Shown here: positions 25,800 through 35,700 of the stretch, piece after piece
How positions within the stretch are numbered: position 1 is the first letter of the stretch
Layout: the number at the start of each line of letters is the position of its first letter
NCBI RefSeq assembly: GCF_014655295.1
Contig: NZ_BNBI01000017.1
Span: forward strand, 1-64,000
Length of the DNA stretch: 64,000 bases
Origin: Streptomyces fumanus
GTDB lineage: Bacteria; Actinomycetota; Actinomycetes; Streptomycetales; Streptomycetaceae
Reading direction: 5' to 3'
Notes under the pieces: model-generated
What the model saw: the letters and a program-made list of their open reading frames with translations, nothing else
What the model was told of the DNA's origin: nothing
The model's database searches: none
Program-made: the position numbers and the translations under genes

Positions 25800-27097
25800 G
25801 GGCCTTGCCCCTTGATCCTCGACACACGAGACACTGGGTCCTGAGGATCTGAGAACGGACATCTCGTGGCCATGAAGAACTATCCGCCGCAGTTCAAGGC
25901 GGACGCGGTCGCGCTGTACCAGTCGCGGCCCGAGGCGACGATCCGGCAGGCTGCCGCCGATCTGGGGATCAGTCCCGAGACCTTGCGGAACTGGGTCCGG
26001 GCAGCCGGCGCGAGCCGGCCGCGGGGACGCCGGGCGGAGGTGCCGACCGAGCCGCCGACGCTGCTGGAGGCGGAAAACGCCGCTTTGCGCAAGAAGGTCC
26101 GCGAGGTGGAGGATGAACGCGAGATCCTGCACAAGGCGGCGAGTATTTCGCCGGGGAGACGCGCTGGTGAACCGCTTTCAGTTCGTCGCCGACCACCACC
26201 GCCGCTACGGCGTGAAGCGGCTGTGCACCATCCTGGGCGTCGCCGCCCGCTCCAGCTTCTACTACTGGCGCCGGACGGCGGAGACCGGGCCTCCCGGCAG
26301 GCGGCCGATGCCCGCCTCGCCGCCCGGATACGGGCCGTGCACCGCGAGTCGGACTTCACCTACGGCGTCCCCAGGATCACCGCCGAACTCCGCGAGACGG
26401 GCGAGCGGATCAACCACAAGCGGATCGCGCGGGTGATGCGGAGCATCGGCCTGGCAGGCGTGCGGCTGCGTCGCAGACACCGCACCACTGTCGCGGACCC
26501 GGCCGCGGCGAAGGCCCCGGACCTGATCGGCCGCGACTTCACCGCGAACGAGCCGAACACGAAGTACGTCGGTGAAGTTACCTATCTCCCCTCGGCCGGC
26601 GGGTAGTTCCTCTATCTGGCCACCGTCATCGACCTCGCCTCACGCCGTCTTACCGGCTGGGCGATCGCGGGCCACATGCGCACCGACCTCGTCACCGACG
26701 CCCTGGCCGCCGCCGAACGCACCCGCGGTAGCCTCGCCGGAGCGGTCATGCACACCGACCACGGCGCCCAGTACACCAGCCGGGCCTTCGCCGGCGCCTG
26801 CCGCCAGGCCGGCGTCCGCCAGTCCACGAGCGCGATCGGCTGCAGCGCGGACAACGCATTTGCCGAGTCCTTCAACGCGACGTTCTAACGCGAGACGCTC
26901 CAAGGCCGCAAGACCTGGCCCACCGAACGCGAAGCCCGCCTCGACGCGTTCCGCCGGCTCAACCGCTACAACACCCGACGCCGTTACTCCCGCCAGGGAC
27001 AACGCAGTCCCATCACCTACGAGACAGCACTCGGCACAACATCGACTACTCTGGCCCAAGCCGCATAGCCAGTGTCCAAGATTCGGGGGCAAGGCCC
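25800..27097. mobile_element. Decayed IS3-family element with 26-bp imperfect ends
   Basis: GGGCCTTGCCCC starts at 25800, and a matching inverted sequence ends at 27097. The 26-bp ends agree at 21 positions, including the outer 12. The element inserted into a DciA-like gene, whose remnant starts right at the right end. No clear target duplication is seen. Confidence 0.75.
25872..27068 (+). pseudogene. IS3-family transposase (OrfA plus OrfB), inactivated
   Basis: OrfA starts MKNYPPQFKADAVALYQSRP with a helix-turn-helix and the Leu-zipper end EDEREILHKAA. The frame then shifts. OrfB reads VNRFQFVADHHRRYGVKRLC, IARVMRSIGLAGVRLRRRHR, then TKYVGEVTYLPSAGG, where TAG replaces a codon. It goes on FLYLATVIDLASRRLTGWAI, HTDHGAQYTS and DNAFAESFNATF, then TAA, and ends near 27068. 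Besides two stops and two shifts, the first catalytic D (VGDVTYL in the family) is E. Dead. Confidence 0.85.
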
Positions 27098-27315
27098 TTC
27101 GCGCCCTGCACCATCTCGTTGGCCGCCGCGACCAGCTTCGGCGCGCTCCAGCTCAGCTCCGTGCCGTACGCGGGGGCGTCGCGGGCGACGTCCAGGCGGC
27201 CGGTGTCCGCGTCGAACGCCACGGCCTGGACGTGCCCGGCAAGCTCGGGCGCGGCTGCGGCGAGGATGGCGTCGAACTGGGCGAGGACGCTGCCGCCAGC
27301 GGCCGGGGCGACCAT
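27098..27315 (-). pseudogene. DciA/DUF721-like fragment truncated by IS3
   Basis: GSVLAQFDAILAAAAPELAG, then HVQAVAFDADTGRLDVARDA and AYGTELSWSAPKLVAAANEM. This is the DciA/DUF721 fold, with its typical AVAFD-TGRLDV strand pair and the AY-T-LRW motif. DciA-type proteins load the replicative helicase. The gene is cut at 27097 by the IS3 right end, and its N-terminus is also lost. Confidence 0.6.
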
Positions 27316-27478
27316 GCCGCCACTCGGTCATCATCATGCCTTCCACTGGCTCCGCAAAGCTGACCACCAGCCCTACTACGGCGCCCTCAAACCACTGCTC
27401 GAAGACCACGCCAAGCAACTCGCCAAGGCTATCGACCGCACCGGATCTTCTACTCTGCCTGTCCCCGCGGCCCGGCAC
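27316..27478 (+). other. Short relic before P-loop gene copy 2
   Basis: One frame reads HHAFHWLRKADHQPYYGALK, then LLEDHAKQLAKAIDRTGS, which looks like real protein sequence without a start. It is probably the tail of a lost gene. Family unknown. Confidence 0.25.
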
Positions 27479-27490
27479 GACGCTAGCGTC
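27479..27490 (+). promoter_or_regulatory. Palindrome GACGCTAGCGTC before P-loop gene copy 2
   Basis: The same 12-bp palindrome as at 15722-15733, ending 6 bases before the ATG at 27497. Upstream sequence outside it is not conserved between the copies, which singles out the palindrome (with TAGCGT as a -10) as functional. Confidence 0.55.
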
Positions 27491-27496
27491 AAGTCC

Positions 27497-28021
27497 ATGA
27501 TCGTATGGCTCAACGGCACGCACGGCGCAGGCAAGACGACGACCAGTGCGCTCGTCCAGCAGCTCGTCCCGGACTCACGGGTGTTCGACGCCGAGACAGT
27601 CGGCGAGACGCTTATGGACATCAAGCCAGGACTGCCCGAGACGGACAACTTCCAGCACTGGCCGCCATGGCGGCACCTCGTGGTCGAAACCGCCGAACGC
27701 ATCCTCGACTACACCGGCGGAACCCTGGTGATGCCCATGACCGTCCTGGTCGAGCAGTACTGGCGCGAGATCAGCTCGGGCCTTGCCCGGCACGATATCC
27801 CGATCCGGCACTTCGTCCTTCATGCCGACCAGGACACCCTCCGTGCGCGCATCGCGGGCGACACCGTTCTCGGCCCCAACTCCCCGTTCCGTCTCCGATA
27901 CCTCCAGCCCTACGCCGAGGCGGCCCGCACGTGGCTGCACGCCGAGGCCGAAGTCGTCGACACCACGCACCTCACCCCCGCCCAGGCCGCCCAGCAGATC
28001 GCAGAGGCCCTCAAGACTTGA
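27497..28021 (+). CDS. P-loop nucleotide kinase-like ATPase, intact copy
   Basis: 174 aa from ATG 27497. Walker A is GTHGAGKTTTS at residues 7-17. A probable acid/base region is RVFDAETVGETLMD. NFQHWPPWRHLVVETAERIL and VLVEQYWREISSGLARHDIP follow. HFVLHADQDTLRARIAGDTV resembles the lid Arg region of small-molecule kinases. The size and layout fit AAA_18/shikimate-kinase-like phosphotransferases, some of which act on antibiotics or tRNA ends. The substrate is not known. A second copy at 15739 is disrupted. Confidence 0.85.
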   Translation: MIVWLNGTHGAGKTTTSALVQQLVPDSRVFDAETVGETLMDIKPGLPETDNFQHWPPWRHLVVETAERILDYTGGTLVMPMTVLVEQYWREISSGLARHDIPIRHFVLHADQDTLRARIAGDTVLGPNSPFRLRYLQPYAEAARTWLHAEAEVVDTTHLTPAQAAQQIAEALKT

Positions 28022-28228
28022 TGTCCTGTCGCGGAGCATCTGGTACATAGGGACACGTTGAACTGCATGAATGCCAGGTAGTTCGAGACTGCCGATGGCC
28101 GCCGATCTCAATCGGTCTGTTTTCGCGGAAGTCCCGCTCGCCGTGGAGACGGAAGTCCTGGCGATGCTCGGCCCCGTGACGACATTCGTACAAGACCGAG
28201 GGCTGGCAGCCCCGGCATCCTCCCGAGT

Positions 28229-29038
28229 ATGGCTATCTACGACGGTAAGCATGTGCACGGGATGCACGTGGCCCACGACGGCCCGCGGGAGGCGCCGCCG
28301 CCAGTGCTCATCCACGGATCGGGAGCCTCGGGCAACTCCTGGGGCCCGATAATGCCGGCACTGGCCAGCCGGTATCACGTCATCCGGATCGACCTCCCGG
28401 GCCACGGTCAGTCCCCGCCCGCGCCGTCGTACGACGTGCCTGAGCAGGCAGCCAGGCTGGCCGAGGCGCTCGATGAGTTCGGCCTTCGTCCAGTCACCGT
28501 GGTTGGGCACTCCAGCGGCGGGTAGATCGCCACCGCCCTCGCCGAACAGCGCCCGGACCTGGTGGGTTCGCTCGCACTGATCAGCAGTGGTCCGAGTCCC
28601 GACGCGCTCCTTCCGCAGCCCGTCCTCCTTCGGGTCCTGATCGACCCGCCGCTCGGCCCGCTTCTGTGGAGAGTCCGTTCCGACGCGATGCTCCGCCGGG
28701 GGGTGACCGCGGTGTGCAACCGCCCGGTGGACGTCCCGAACGACCTGGTCGCCGACGTACGGGGCATCGGTTACCGCACGTTCAGGACGGTGCTGCGCCA
28801 AAACGGCGCGTACATCGCCGAGCGGAGCATGCCCGCGCGCCTGACCGCACTCGACGTCCCGGTACTGGTGATCTTCGGCGCTGCCGACCCCCGCTGGGAT
28901 CCGTCTTCGGCGCACCACTACGACACGGTGCCGAACGCGCGAGTCGAGCATCTGCCCGACGTCGGGCACTTCCCCATGCTCGAAGCGCCGGAGGCGACCA
29001 GCGAGTTGCTACTGCGCTTCGCAGCGACGGGCCGCTGA
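28229..29038 (+). pseudogene. Alpha/beta hydrolase with a stop just after the nucleophile
   Basis: The frame begins AIYDGKHVHGMHVAHDGPRE and shows LIHGSGASGNSWGP (oxyanion strand), then IDLPGHGQSPPAPSYD and TVVGHSSGG, the nucleophile elbow with its serine. A TAG follows at 28523-28525. The same frame then continues IATALAEQRPDLVGSLALIS, VLVIFGAADPRWDP (acid) and VEHLPDVGHFPMLEAPEATS (His). Apart from the single nonsense codon this is a full-length 269-residue hydrolase. The TAG is a substitution, and restart at the downstream ATG or GTG codons could not give an active enzyme. Confidence 0.8.
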
Positions 29039-29061
29039 CACCCATCGCCTAGCCTGGTGCT

Positions 29062-29637
29062 GTGAAGTCCACCGAATCACCATCTGACTGGGCGTCGGTG
29101 GAGGTCGTCGTGCCCCGACAACCGGGTCGGCTGCCGGGGGTCAGCATGGCTGGGTTCCGCCAGCGTGCTCCGGCAGACGTAGATATCGCCATGGTCGCGC
29201 ACCCCTCAGTCACTCTGTTCGTGGACCTGAGCGACGGAGACAGCCTTGTCCACGACGCCCACGGCCGGCGCGAATGCGGCAGCACGGTCGTCGGGCTGGT
29301 ACCGGGCGACCTTCGGCTCGGAGGCCGGGCGGCCGGGGGGGGATCGAGTGCCTCCAGATCCGGTTGTCGCCGGTCCTGGCGGTTGCAGTGTTCTGGTGGC
29401 TGATGCGCACCAGCCGGGGACGGGTGCGCGTCGACAGCCTGGCGAACGAGGTGGGATGGAGCCGTAAGCGCCTGTGGTCCCGCTTCCGGTCCCAGATCGG
29501 CCTCACGCCCAAGCACGCCGCCCGGTTGGTGCGCTTCGATCACGCCGCCCATCTCCTCGCGGCGGGTAACGCCGTCGCCCAGGTGGCGACCGAAAGCGGC
29601 TACGTCGACCAGGCCCACCTCCACCGCGAGGTCAAAG
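29062..29637 (+). pseudogene. AraC-family regulator, shifted and truncated
   Basis: GTG 29062 starts KSTESPSDWASVEVVVPRQP, then AHPSVTLFVDLSDGDSLVHD. A shift near 29335 in a G tract changes frame. The rest of the sensor domain is missing, and the DNA-binding part reads VRVDSLANEVGWSRKRLWSR, GLTPKHAARLVRFDHAAHLL and ESGYVDQAHLHREVK. The last helix is cut at 29637, where the dispersed repeat begins. Its position after the alpha/beta hydrolase suggests it once controlled that gene. Confidence 0.75.
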
Positions 29638-29671
29638 GCTGCCTATGTGGCAACTACCGTGCTTCGGCTCA
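29638..29671 (+). repeat. Copy B of a ~33-bp dispersed repeat
   Basis: CTGCCTATGT, AACTACC, GTGCTTCGGCTCA. It is the direct counterpart of 16302-16335. It replaces the normal C-terminus of the AraC remnant, so this is a breakpoint: an element end or a recombination junction. Confidence 0.55.
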
Positions 29672-29739
29672 CGAACAGGGTTATAGCAGGCCCTGAATTC
29701 AGCCGTGTCAGAACTGGAAGTTCATGGACTGGACGTGCG

Positions 29740-30255
29740 TGAAATCCGCACGCGGACTTCAGCCCCACCTTCGGCCAGCGGCGTTTGGCTCAGGCCCAGC
29801 TCGCCGTGGCTTGGCGCGACGGCGGCACACTGCTGCTGCCCTTCGGCGGACATCCGATCAGCTACCCGCCACGGGCCGGAGAGGGCTGGAGCGGATCGGC
29901 AGCCTCCTGGCAGCGGGACTGGAAGATCAGCCACCCCAGGCCCGCCGACGGCGCCGCCTGGTGGGGCCTGCTGCCCCTGCCCCTGCGCGCCCTGGCCGCC
30001 CCCGCCCTGCTGGGCGCCGCGGTCACCGCGATGGCCGACCTGGAAGCAGCGCAGTCCGGCCGCGAGGCATACCGGCGCGGCAAGGCCCGCGAACGCTGCA
30101 CCCAGCAGCAGACCCAGCCCGCCCCCGCACGGCCGCAGCAGCTCGTCCTCCCGCTTCCCGCCGAACCCGCCCCCTCCCCCACCAGCCATCCCCGCCGCGC
30201 ACCAGGCTCCCCAGCTCGCCCCCAAGACCCGGGCAGTTGCCGGCCCGGCGCCTGA
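29740..30255 (+). pseudogene. Unidentified protein fragment with a Pro-rich tail
   Basis: The frame reads QLAVAWRDGGTLLLPFGGHP, WQRDWKISHPRPADGAAWWG, LPLPLRALAAPALLGAAVTA (one hydrophobic helix), then a Lys/Arg region and a long Pro/Ala tail to 30255. ATG 29785 is available but has no ribosome site, and the frame is open further upstream. Family not recognised. Confidence 0.3.
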
Positions 30256-30608
30256 TCGCGGGGCCGCCGCCGCCAAGAACAGCCGACCGCGCCGGTGGCG
30301 ACGCTGGCGCGGGCTCCTGGCCCGCCTGCGCCGCCGCTGAAACGCCGAGCCAGCATCCCGGCTCCCGGCGTAGCGCCGGGGGTCCGCACCGGCGGTCCGG
30401 CCACACAGCGGCGCGGTGATGTCCGAAGCCATCGCCACCTGGACCGTGGCGGGCCGTATGGGAACAGCGGATAGAAGACCCTGACCGGGCGGGCTGACAT
30501 AGCCCGCGCGCGGCACGAGCGCACCGTAGCCGTCCGACAGCCCGTGCGGGCCATGGGCAGCGTCCCCCTATCGATACGTCAATCGGCTTGCACCACACGG
30601 GATATGGG

Positions 30609-30638
30609 CCTCATTCTGGCAAGTTCGCCGGAATGAGG
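30609..30638 (+). promoter_or_regulatory. Inverted repeat at the start of the HEPN-type gene
   Basis: CCTCATTCTGGC and GCCGGAATGAGG form a 12-bp inverted repeat (one mismatch) with a 6-base loop. It overlaps the possible ATG at 30633, so it may hide the start in mRNA or bind a regulator. Confidence 0.4.
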
Positions 30639-31847
30639 CTGGAAAGGCAGGCACGAACCCACATGGACATCAAGCCACTCGAGGAGCTGCAGGCCGCCGA
30701 CGAGCGCGCCCTGCTCTTCACCCCCCTCGGACTCGGCCGGATGACGCCCGAGGACGCCGCCGACTTCCAACAGCGGGTGATCGCCAGGCTGCAACTGGCC
30801 GACGACGTCGCAGAAACGACGCGGCAAAAGTTCGAGCAGTTGCGTGTCGCCTTCAGCCACGGCGTGCTGTGCTACGAACTGTTCACGCTCGTCGCGGACG
30901 CGGCGCAGCTCGCGCTGGAGCAGGCGCTCCGTGACCGGTTCTGCGCCCACCACCGCGGGCAGGTCCTCGCTGTTCGGGACCGTAGGGGACATGAACACCC
31001 AATCACCATGAGCAGCCCTACCGACTTCTTCGAGAGGCTCAGTGACATCCGCGCCCCGGAGATCCGCATGGGCTCCGCCCGCGAATGGAAGCCGTTCAAC
31101 GGCATGCTCACCGGCCTGCTGACCTGGGCACGCCGAGAGGGGCTGCTCCGCGGGCAGCGCAACCGGAATGTGGAGCCGGTCCGCAAAGCGCTGCGGAACA
31201 TCGTCGCGCACGGGACGTACCACCTGGACACCCCGGTGGAAGCGGCCAGAGCGCTGTCCGACCTCGCGGAGATCATCAACCACCTGTGGGGACGTCCGAC
31301 ACCAGGAGGCCGGCTGTATCCCGCGCCGCTCAGTCGAAGCGTGGTCGCCATCGGTTGGAGCGACCATGGTGAGAAGACCACGGTCGGCTGTGCCGACCGT
31401 CTGGCCGAGGCCCGCGACGAAGAGTCGTTCACCTACCTCCTGGTCCGGGCCGTGTTCTGCCCGGGCGGAGTCACCGACCCCAATTTGCTGGAGTTCGACG
31501 CACGTAGCGCGACCACCGCCTTCCCCGCGCAGTACCTGTGGGGCCCCGGGTCTCGTGATGAAGCCCTCGTCTGGCTGGCCCGCCATCAGCCCGAGTCCGA
31601 TCTGTGCGGCTATCTCGACCAGGCTGTCCTCGTCCGAGTTCATGACGGCAACATCGACCTGCCCGTGTATCCGGGCGTCGCGGCCGGACTCCCAGCAGCC
31701 GAGCAGCGCGGTACCTGGCACGCGTTGCGCGTCGACCGTGGCCTCGACGCCCTCGCCCACCTCCGGGCCCTCGCGGACACAACGCCACTGCACGTCCCGG
31801 ACGTGCGTACGCCCTTCGCGCACCGGCTTGCGGGTTCGGCGACCTGA
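30633..31847 (+). CDS. HEPN-motif protein of unknown function
   Basis: 404 aa from ATG 30633; ATG 30663 (MDIKPLEELQAADERALLF) is an alternative. The N-terminal half is helical, with a run ALRNIVAHGTYHL at residues about 185-200. RNIVAH fits the Rx4-6H catalytic motif of HEPN ribonucleases, followed by the helix EAARALSDLAEIINHLWGR. The second half is a mixed alpha/beta region with DEESFTYLLVRAVF and EALVWLARHQPESD. HEPN domains occur in toxins, anti-phage proteins and RNA processing. There is no obvious antitoxin neighbour. The gene is intact amid broken ones. Confidence 0.6.
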   Translation: MRLERQARTHMDIKPLEELQAADERALLFTPLGLGRMTPEDAADFQQRVIARLQLADDVAETTRQKFEQLRVAFSHGVLCYELFTLVADAAQLALEQALRDRFCAHHRGQVLAVRDRRGHEHPITMSSPTDFFERLSDIRAPEIRMGSAREWKPFNGMLTGLLTWARREGLLRGQRNRNVEPVRKALRNIVAHGTYHLDTPVEAARALSDLAEIINHLWGRPTPGGRLYPAPLSRSVVAIGWSDHGEKTTVGCADRLAEARDEESFTYLLVRAVFCPGGVTDPNLLEFDARSATTAFPAQYLWGPGSRDEALVWLARHQPESDLCGYLDQAVLVRVHDGNIDLPVYPGVAAGLPAAEQRGTWHALRVDRGLDALAHLRALADTTPLHVPDVRTPFAHRLAGSAT

Positions 31848-31923
31848 CAAGGCGTACGGCTGCAGACGTTGTCCGCTCCACACGCTGAGTCGTTGGGCCT
31901 CCGCCGCCCCGGACGCCAGCCGG

Positions 31924-32121
31924 GTGCCCCCAGGCGACGAGCTGCGGGGCGAGGTCAGGCGCTTCACCGACCGGTTCGTCACCGCCATGCATACCGCACA
32001 CCATCGCGAGATCTTCCTCAAAGCCCTCAACCCAGACAGGCACGCCCTGGGCCACCAGGACCTCGAAGACACCGACGCCCGCTGGCACCACTGCGACGAT
32101 CCCGGGAGCATGCCGACATGA
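31924..32121 (+). CDS. Possible small protein after the HEPN-type gene
   Basis: 65 aa from GTG 31924: a helical region (ELRGEVRRFTDRFVTAMHTA, EIFLKALNP) and a His/Asp-rich end (TDARWHHCDD). Weak support: no strong ribosome site and the family is unknown. The frame is open upstream, so it may be the tail of a lost gene. Confidence 0.25.
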   Translation: MPPGDELRGEVRRFTDRFVTAMHTAHHREIFLKALNPDRHALGHQDLEDTDARWHHCDDPGSMPT

Positions 32122-32172
32122 ACCACCGCACCACACGATGGCTGTCGGTATCCCTACGGCAGTTGCGCGGGC

Positions 32173-32572
32173 CATCACTCGATCGGTGGCCCCGCTGAAA
32201 ACGCTCACTGACATCGATCTTGCTGAGCAATACGATGCCTGAGCCATACGAGGCGACTCCCGGAACCGCGTCCGCACGGCTCCCTCACAAAGTGACACAG
32301 CCAGTCGTTCGGGGGTCAGCCCGACCCCTTGTGGAATACCGCATGCTCCGGTGATACCGCAGCCGACCGCGAGCCGTCAGCGCTCACGACACCACGAGTC
32401 CAACATCAGTACCCACTCGACCAGGGCGTGAGGCAGGTCGAGTGAGGCAGGATGGGGAAGCAACGAGGCTCCTGCGCTGATGAGTTGAGGCGTCGAGCAC
32501 CTCTCTCAACGGCACAGGAGCTTCGTATGTTGCGGGTCACCGAGCCGTCACCCGATCAGTGGCCCCTCTGGA
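32173..32572. other. Intergenic stretch with a 25-bp imperfect repeat
   Basis: From 32122 to 32585 I see no credible gene. ATCACTCGATCGGTGGCC at about 32173 and GTCACCCGATCAGTGGCC at about 32545 are imperfect direct repeats. In translation the second gives LRVTEPSPDQWPLWKIP, which looks like the conserved end of some protein. Both may be remnants of one gene family's 3' ends. Confidence 0.3.
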
Positions 32573-32585
32573 AGATCCCAGTGTT

Positions 32586-32723
32586 CTATTTCTTCCCCTT
32601 CTTGATCCTGCGTTCGTACATGGTCCAAGAGACTGCGCTGACCACCACGACCACGACGAGCATGATCGCTCCTGTGGGCCAGAAACCGCCGCCTCCGCCG
32701 GAGGCCAAGAAGAAGGTGTTCAC
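32586..32723 (-). CDS. 45-aa single-span membrane protein behind the RHS gene
   Basis: GTG 32723 is preceded by AGGAGGGAA, an excellent ribosome site. The product is NTFFLASGGGGGFWPTGAIM, a hydrophobic helix with six valines in a row, and a basic end YERRIKKGKK. One transmembrane span with a positive cytoplasmic tail is expected. It starts 25 bases after the RHS stop and is surely co-transcribed. An immunity or accessory role for the RHS protein is possible, but nothing shows it. Confidence 0.6.
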   Translation of the reverse strand: MNTFFLASGGGGGFWPTGAIMLVVVVVVSAVSWTMYERRIKKGKK

Positions 32724-32748
32724 GACGTTCCCTCCTGTCGACGGACGT

Positions 32749-35700
32749 TTATGTCCAGTCCCAATCACCGATTGCCGCGCCGCCGAGGTAACTTCCAACC
32801 TCGTAGCCGATGTCCGTCATCTTGGCGGCTGTCCCAGTGACCTTGGCCGCTGCCATCGCAACTCCGACTCCGCCGCTGGCTGCACTCAGGATTCCCGTAG
32901 CTGCGATCTGTCCGGGGGAATCGCCCTCGAGGATTCCTCCAGCAACACCCAAGCCTGTGCTTGCGGCAGCCATTCCACCAGCGACCAAGGCGCCTCCTGG
33001 GACGAACAGAGCGGCAGCGCCCACTACGGTTCCCGCGACGCTCAGGGCGTTACCCCACCCCTCCTTGTCGAGCCCGAGGAAGTCAAGTCCGCTCGGGTCC
33101 ATGTGGTTTATGGGGTCGCCGGCGGCGTAGGCGTAGAGGTTGGCCTCCTTGCCGGAGGGGTCGGGCTGGGTGAAGCGGCCGAGCTGGGGGTCGTAGTAGC
33201 GGGCACCCATCTTGTACAGGCCGGACGGGTCGAGGTAGGTGCCGGTGTAGCGGTAGGGCTGGTCGGTGCCGCTGGCCGTGCGTGCTTCACCGTAGGGCCC
33301 GTAGCTGTAGGTCGCGGTGCGCTTGCCGCCGGCGTCGACCAGGCCGATGACACTGCCCTGGACATCGGTCAGGTAGTACTGGCTCGCCCCGCCGCTCGTC
33401 ATGGCTGTCAGCGTGCCCGAGGCTTCGCGGACGAAACCGGTGGTGTTCTCCCGCGTCATGCCGATCGCGGCGTTGGTGAAGGTCGAATTGCCGCGGGTGA
33501 GACGGTTGTTGTTGTCCAGCCCGGCGTAGCTGTAGCTGGAGTCGGCGCCGGACGCAGTCAGTTGCGAGAGCTGGGTGTAGGGGGTCCACTGTCCGCCGGT
33601 ACGGGTCCCGGTGGGCGAGGCCGCGGAGGTCTCGTTGCCGTCTCCGTCGTAGCTGAAGGCGGTGTTGCCGCCCAGGGAGGTGAGTTCGCCGGCGTTGTTG
33701 TACTCGCGGACCGACTGCGCATCAGCGCAGGCGGGAAGGCTGGTGCCGGTGGAGCGGCCGGTCATGTTGCCGGCCTTGTCGTAGCAGTAGGCCCAGCCCG
33801 CCGTGGTGGTGCTGTTCTTGGTCTCCACGGCCTTGGTCAGGCGGCCCTTGGAGTCGTAGGTGTAGGCGGTGGCAGCGCCGTCGGTGGTGCGCTTGTAGAT
33901 CTTGTCGCTGTCCTTGCCGGACTTGTTGTAGTCGTAGGTGATCGTGGACAGGACGGTGGTGCCGTTCTTGACCTCGATCTTCTGGGCGCGGCTGGACTTG
34001 TCGTAATCCGTCGTCTGCACCGTGCCGCCGGGGTAGGCCGTGGTGGTGCGGTCGCCGTTCTTGTCGTAGTCATAGGTGGTCTTGGCGCCGCCCGGCTGGG
34101 TGAGGGTGGTGAGCTGGTTGGCGTCGTTGTAGTCGTAGGTGAGGGTGCCGCCCGCGTCGGTGGCGGTCCTCACGTTGCCGGACGCGTCGTAGGTCACCGA
34201 ACTCGCGCCGCCGGCGGGCAGGCTACGGGTGCGTTCGCGGCTCTGCTCGTCGTAGGTGTACGTGCTCGTGCCGGCGGGCGACGTACGCGTTCTGATGTTG
34301 CCGTCGGCGTCGTAGACGAAGGTCGTGACCTTGCCGTCACTGGTCTGCGTCTTCAGGCGGTCGCGCTTGTCGTACGTGTAGACGGTTTTGACGCCGCGGC
34401 CGTCGGTGACGGTGTCGGTGCGGCCCAGGGCGTCGTAGGTGTAGGTGATGTCCTCCTGCGCGGAGGGACGGTCGACCTTGGTCAGGTTGCCCTTGGAGTC
34501 GTAGGTGAAGGACGTCTTGTGGTTCTCGGGGTCGGTCGCCGCGCAGCGTTGGCCCGGCAGGCCGCCGCAGTCCATCGTGCCGGACTTCGGGTTGTGGTCG
34601 TAGGTCCACTTCGCACCGTCGGAGCCGGTGGTGGTGTCGGTCTGCGACATCATGTTGCCCGAGGTGTCGTAGCCGTTGGTGACCTTGTTGCCGCTGGCCG
34701 AGGTCAGTGTCTCGGGGTAGTGTCCGCCGGACTTCTGGGTCCAGGCCGCCGTCGACTGCGCGCCGGTGGGCTGGGTGGCGGACTTGGGGTTGAAGGAGTC
34801 GTCGTAGTCGAACTTCACCGTGTTGCCCGGTGTGGACCCGACCCCCATGCCGTCGACGGCGCTGGTGACGTTGTTGTCCGGCCCCCACGTCTTGGAACGC
34901 TCCCGGCCGAGGGGGTCGGTGGTCTTCGTCGTGCGCCAGCGGGCGTCGACCGTCTTCTCGGTGTTCTTGCCGCGCGGGTCGGTGATACGGACCACGCCTT
35001 CGCCCTCGCTGCCGGGCTGCGGCAGGATGTAGCGGAACGCGGTGGTGGCGCCGGTGCCCGCGGTCTTGTCGACGACCCGGGTGATCGATGCCAGGAGGTC
35101 GGTGTTCCACGTGAAACGGGTCTCGCGGCCCTCCGGCGTGGTCACCTTCGTCATCCGGTGCGAGGTGTCGTACTCGAAGACCGTGGTCTTGCCCTCGGTG
35201 TCGGTGAACGTCTTCAGGTCGTTGCCCGACCAGGTGTAGGACACGTAACGGCCGGTGTTGTCGGTGACCTTGGTGATCTGCTCGCCGTCATTGGTGAAGG
35301 CCAGGGTGCGGCCCGACGCGGAGGTGACCTTCGACGTGAAGGCGCCGGAGTACGTGATGGTGGTGGCGTTGCCGTTCTTGTCCTCGACCTTGCTCACCCG
35401 GGCGTCACCGGTGGTGCCGGAACGAGTGAAGGTGGTCTTCTGCCCATTCTTGCGGGAGGTGAGGGTGAAGGACTTCTTGTCCGAGGACTCGGTCAGGTCC
35501 TGCTTGTAGCCGGGGGCCGGGGTGAATCCGGAGCCGTCCCGCTCGAACACCGCGATCGTGCTGGAGGGGCCCTGCACGTAGACCGACGTCGTGTTCGGTT
35601 CGTGGATCAGGTAGTCGCTTCCGGTCGTCGCCTTCCAACTGGTGTTCAGGCCGTTGTAGGCGTGCCCGAGGGACAGGCCCGGGCCGGCGTCGGCGATGTC

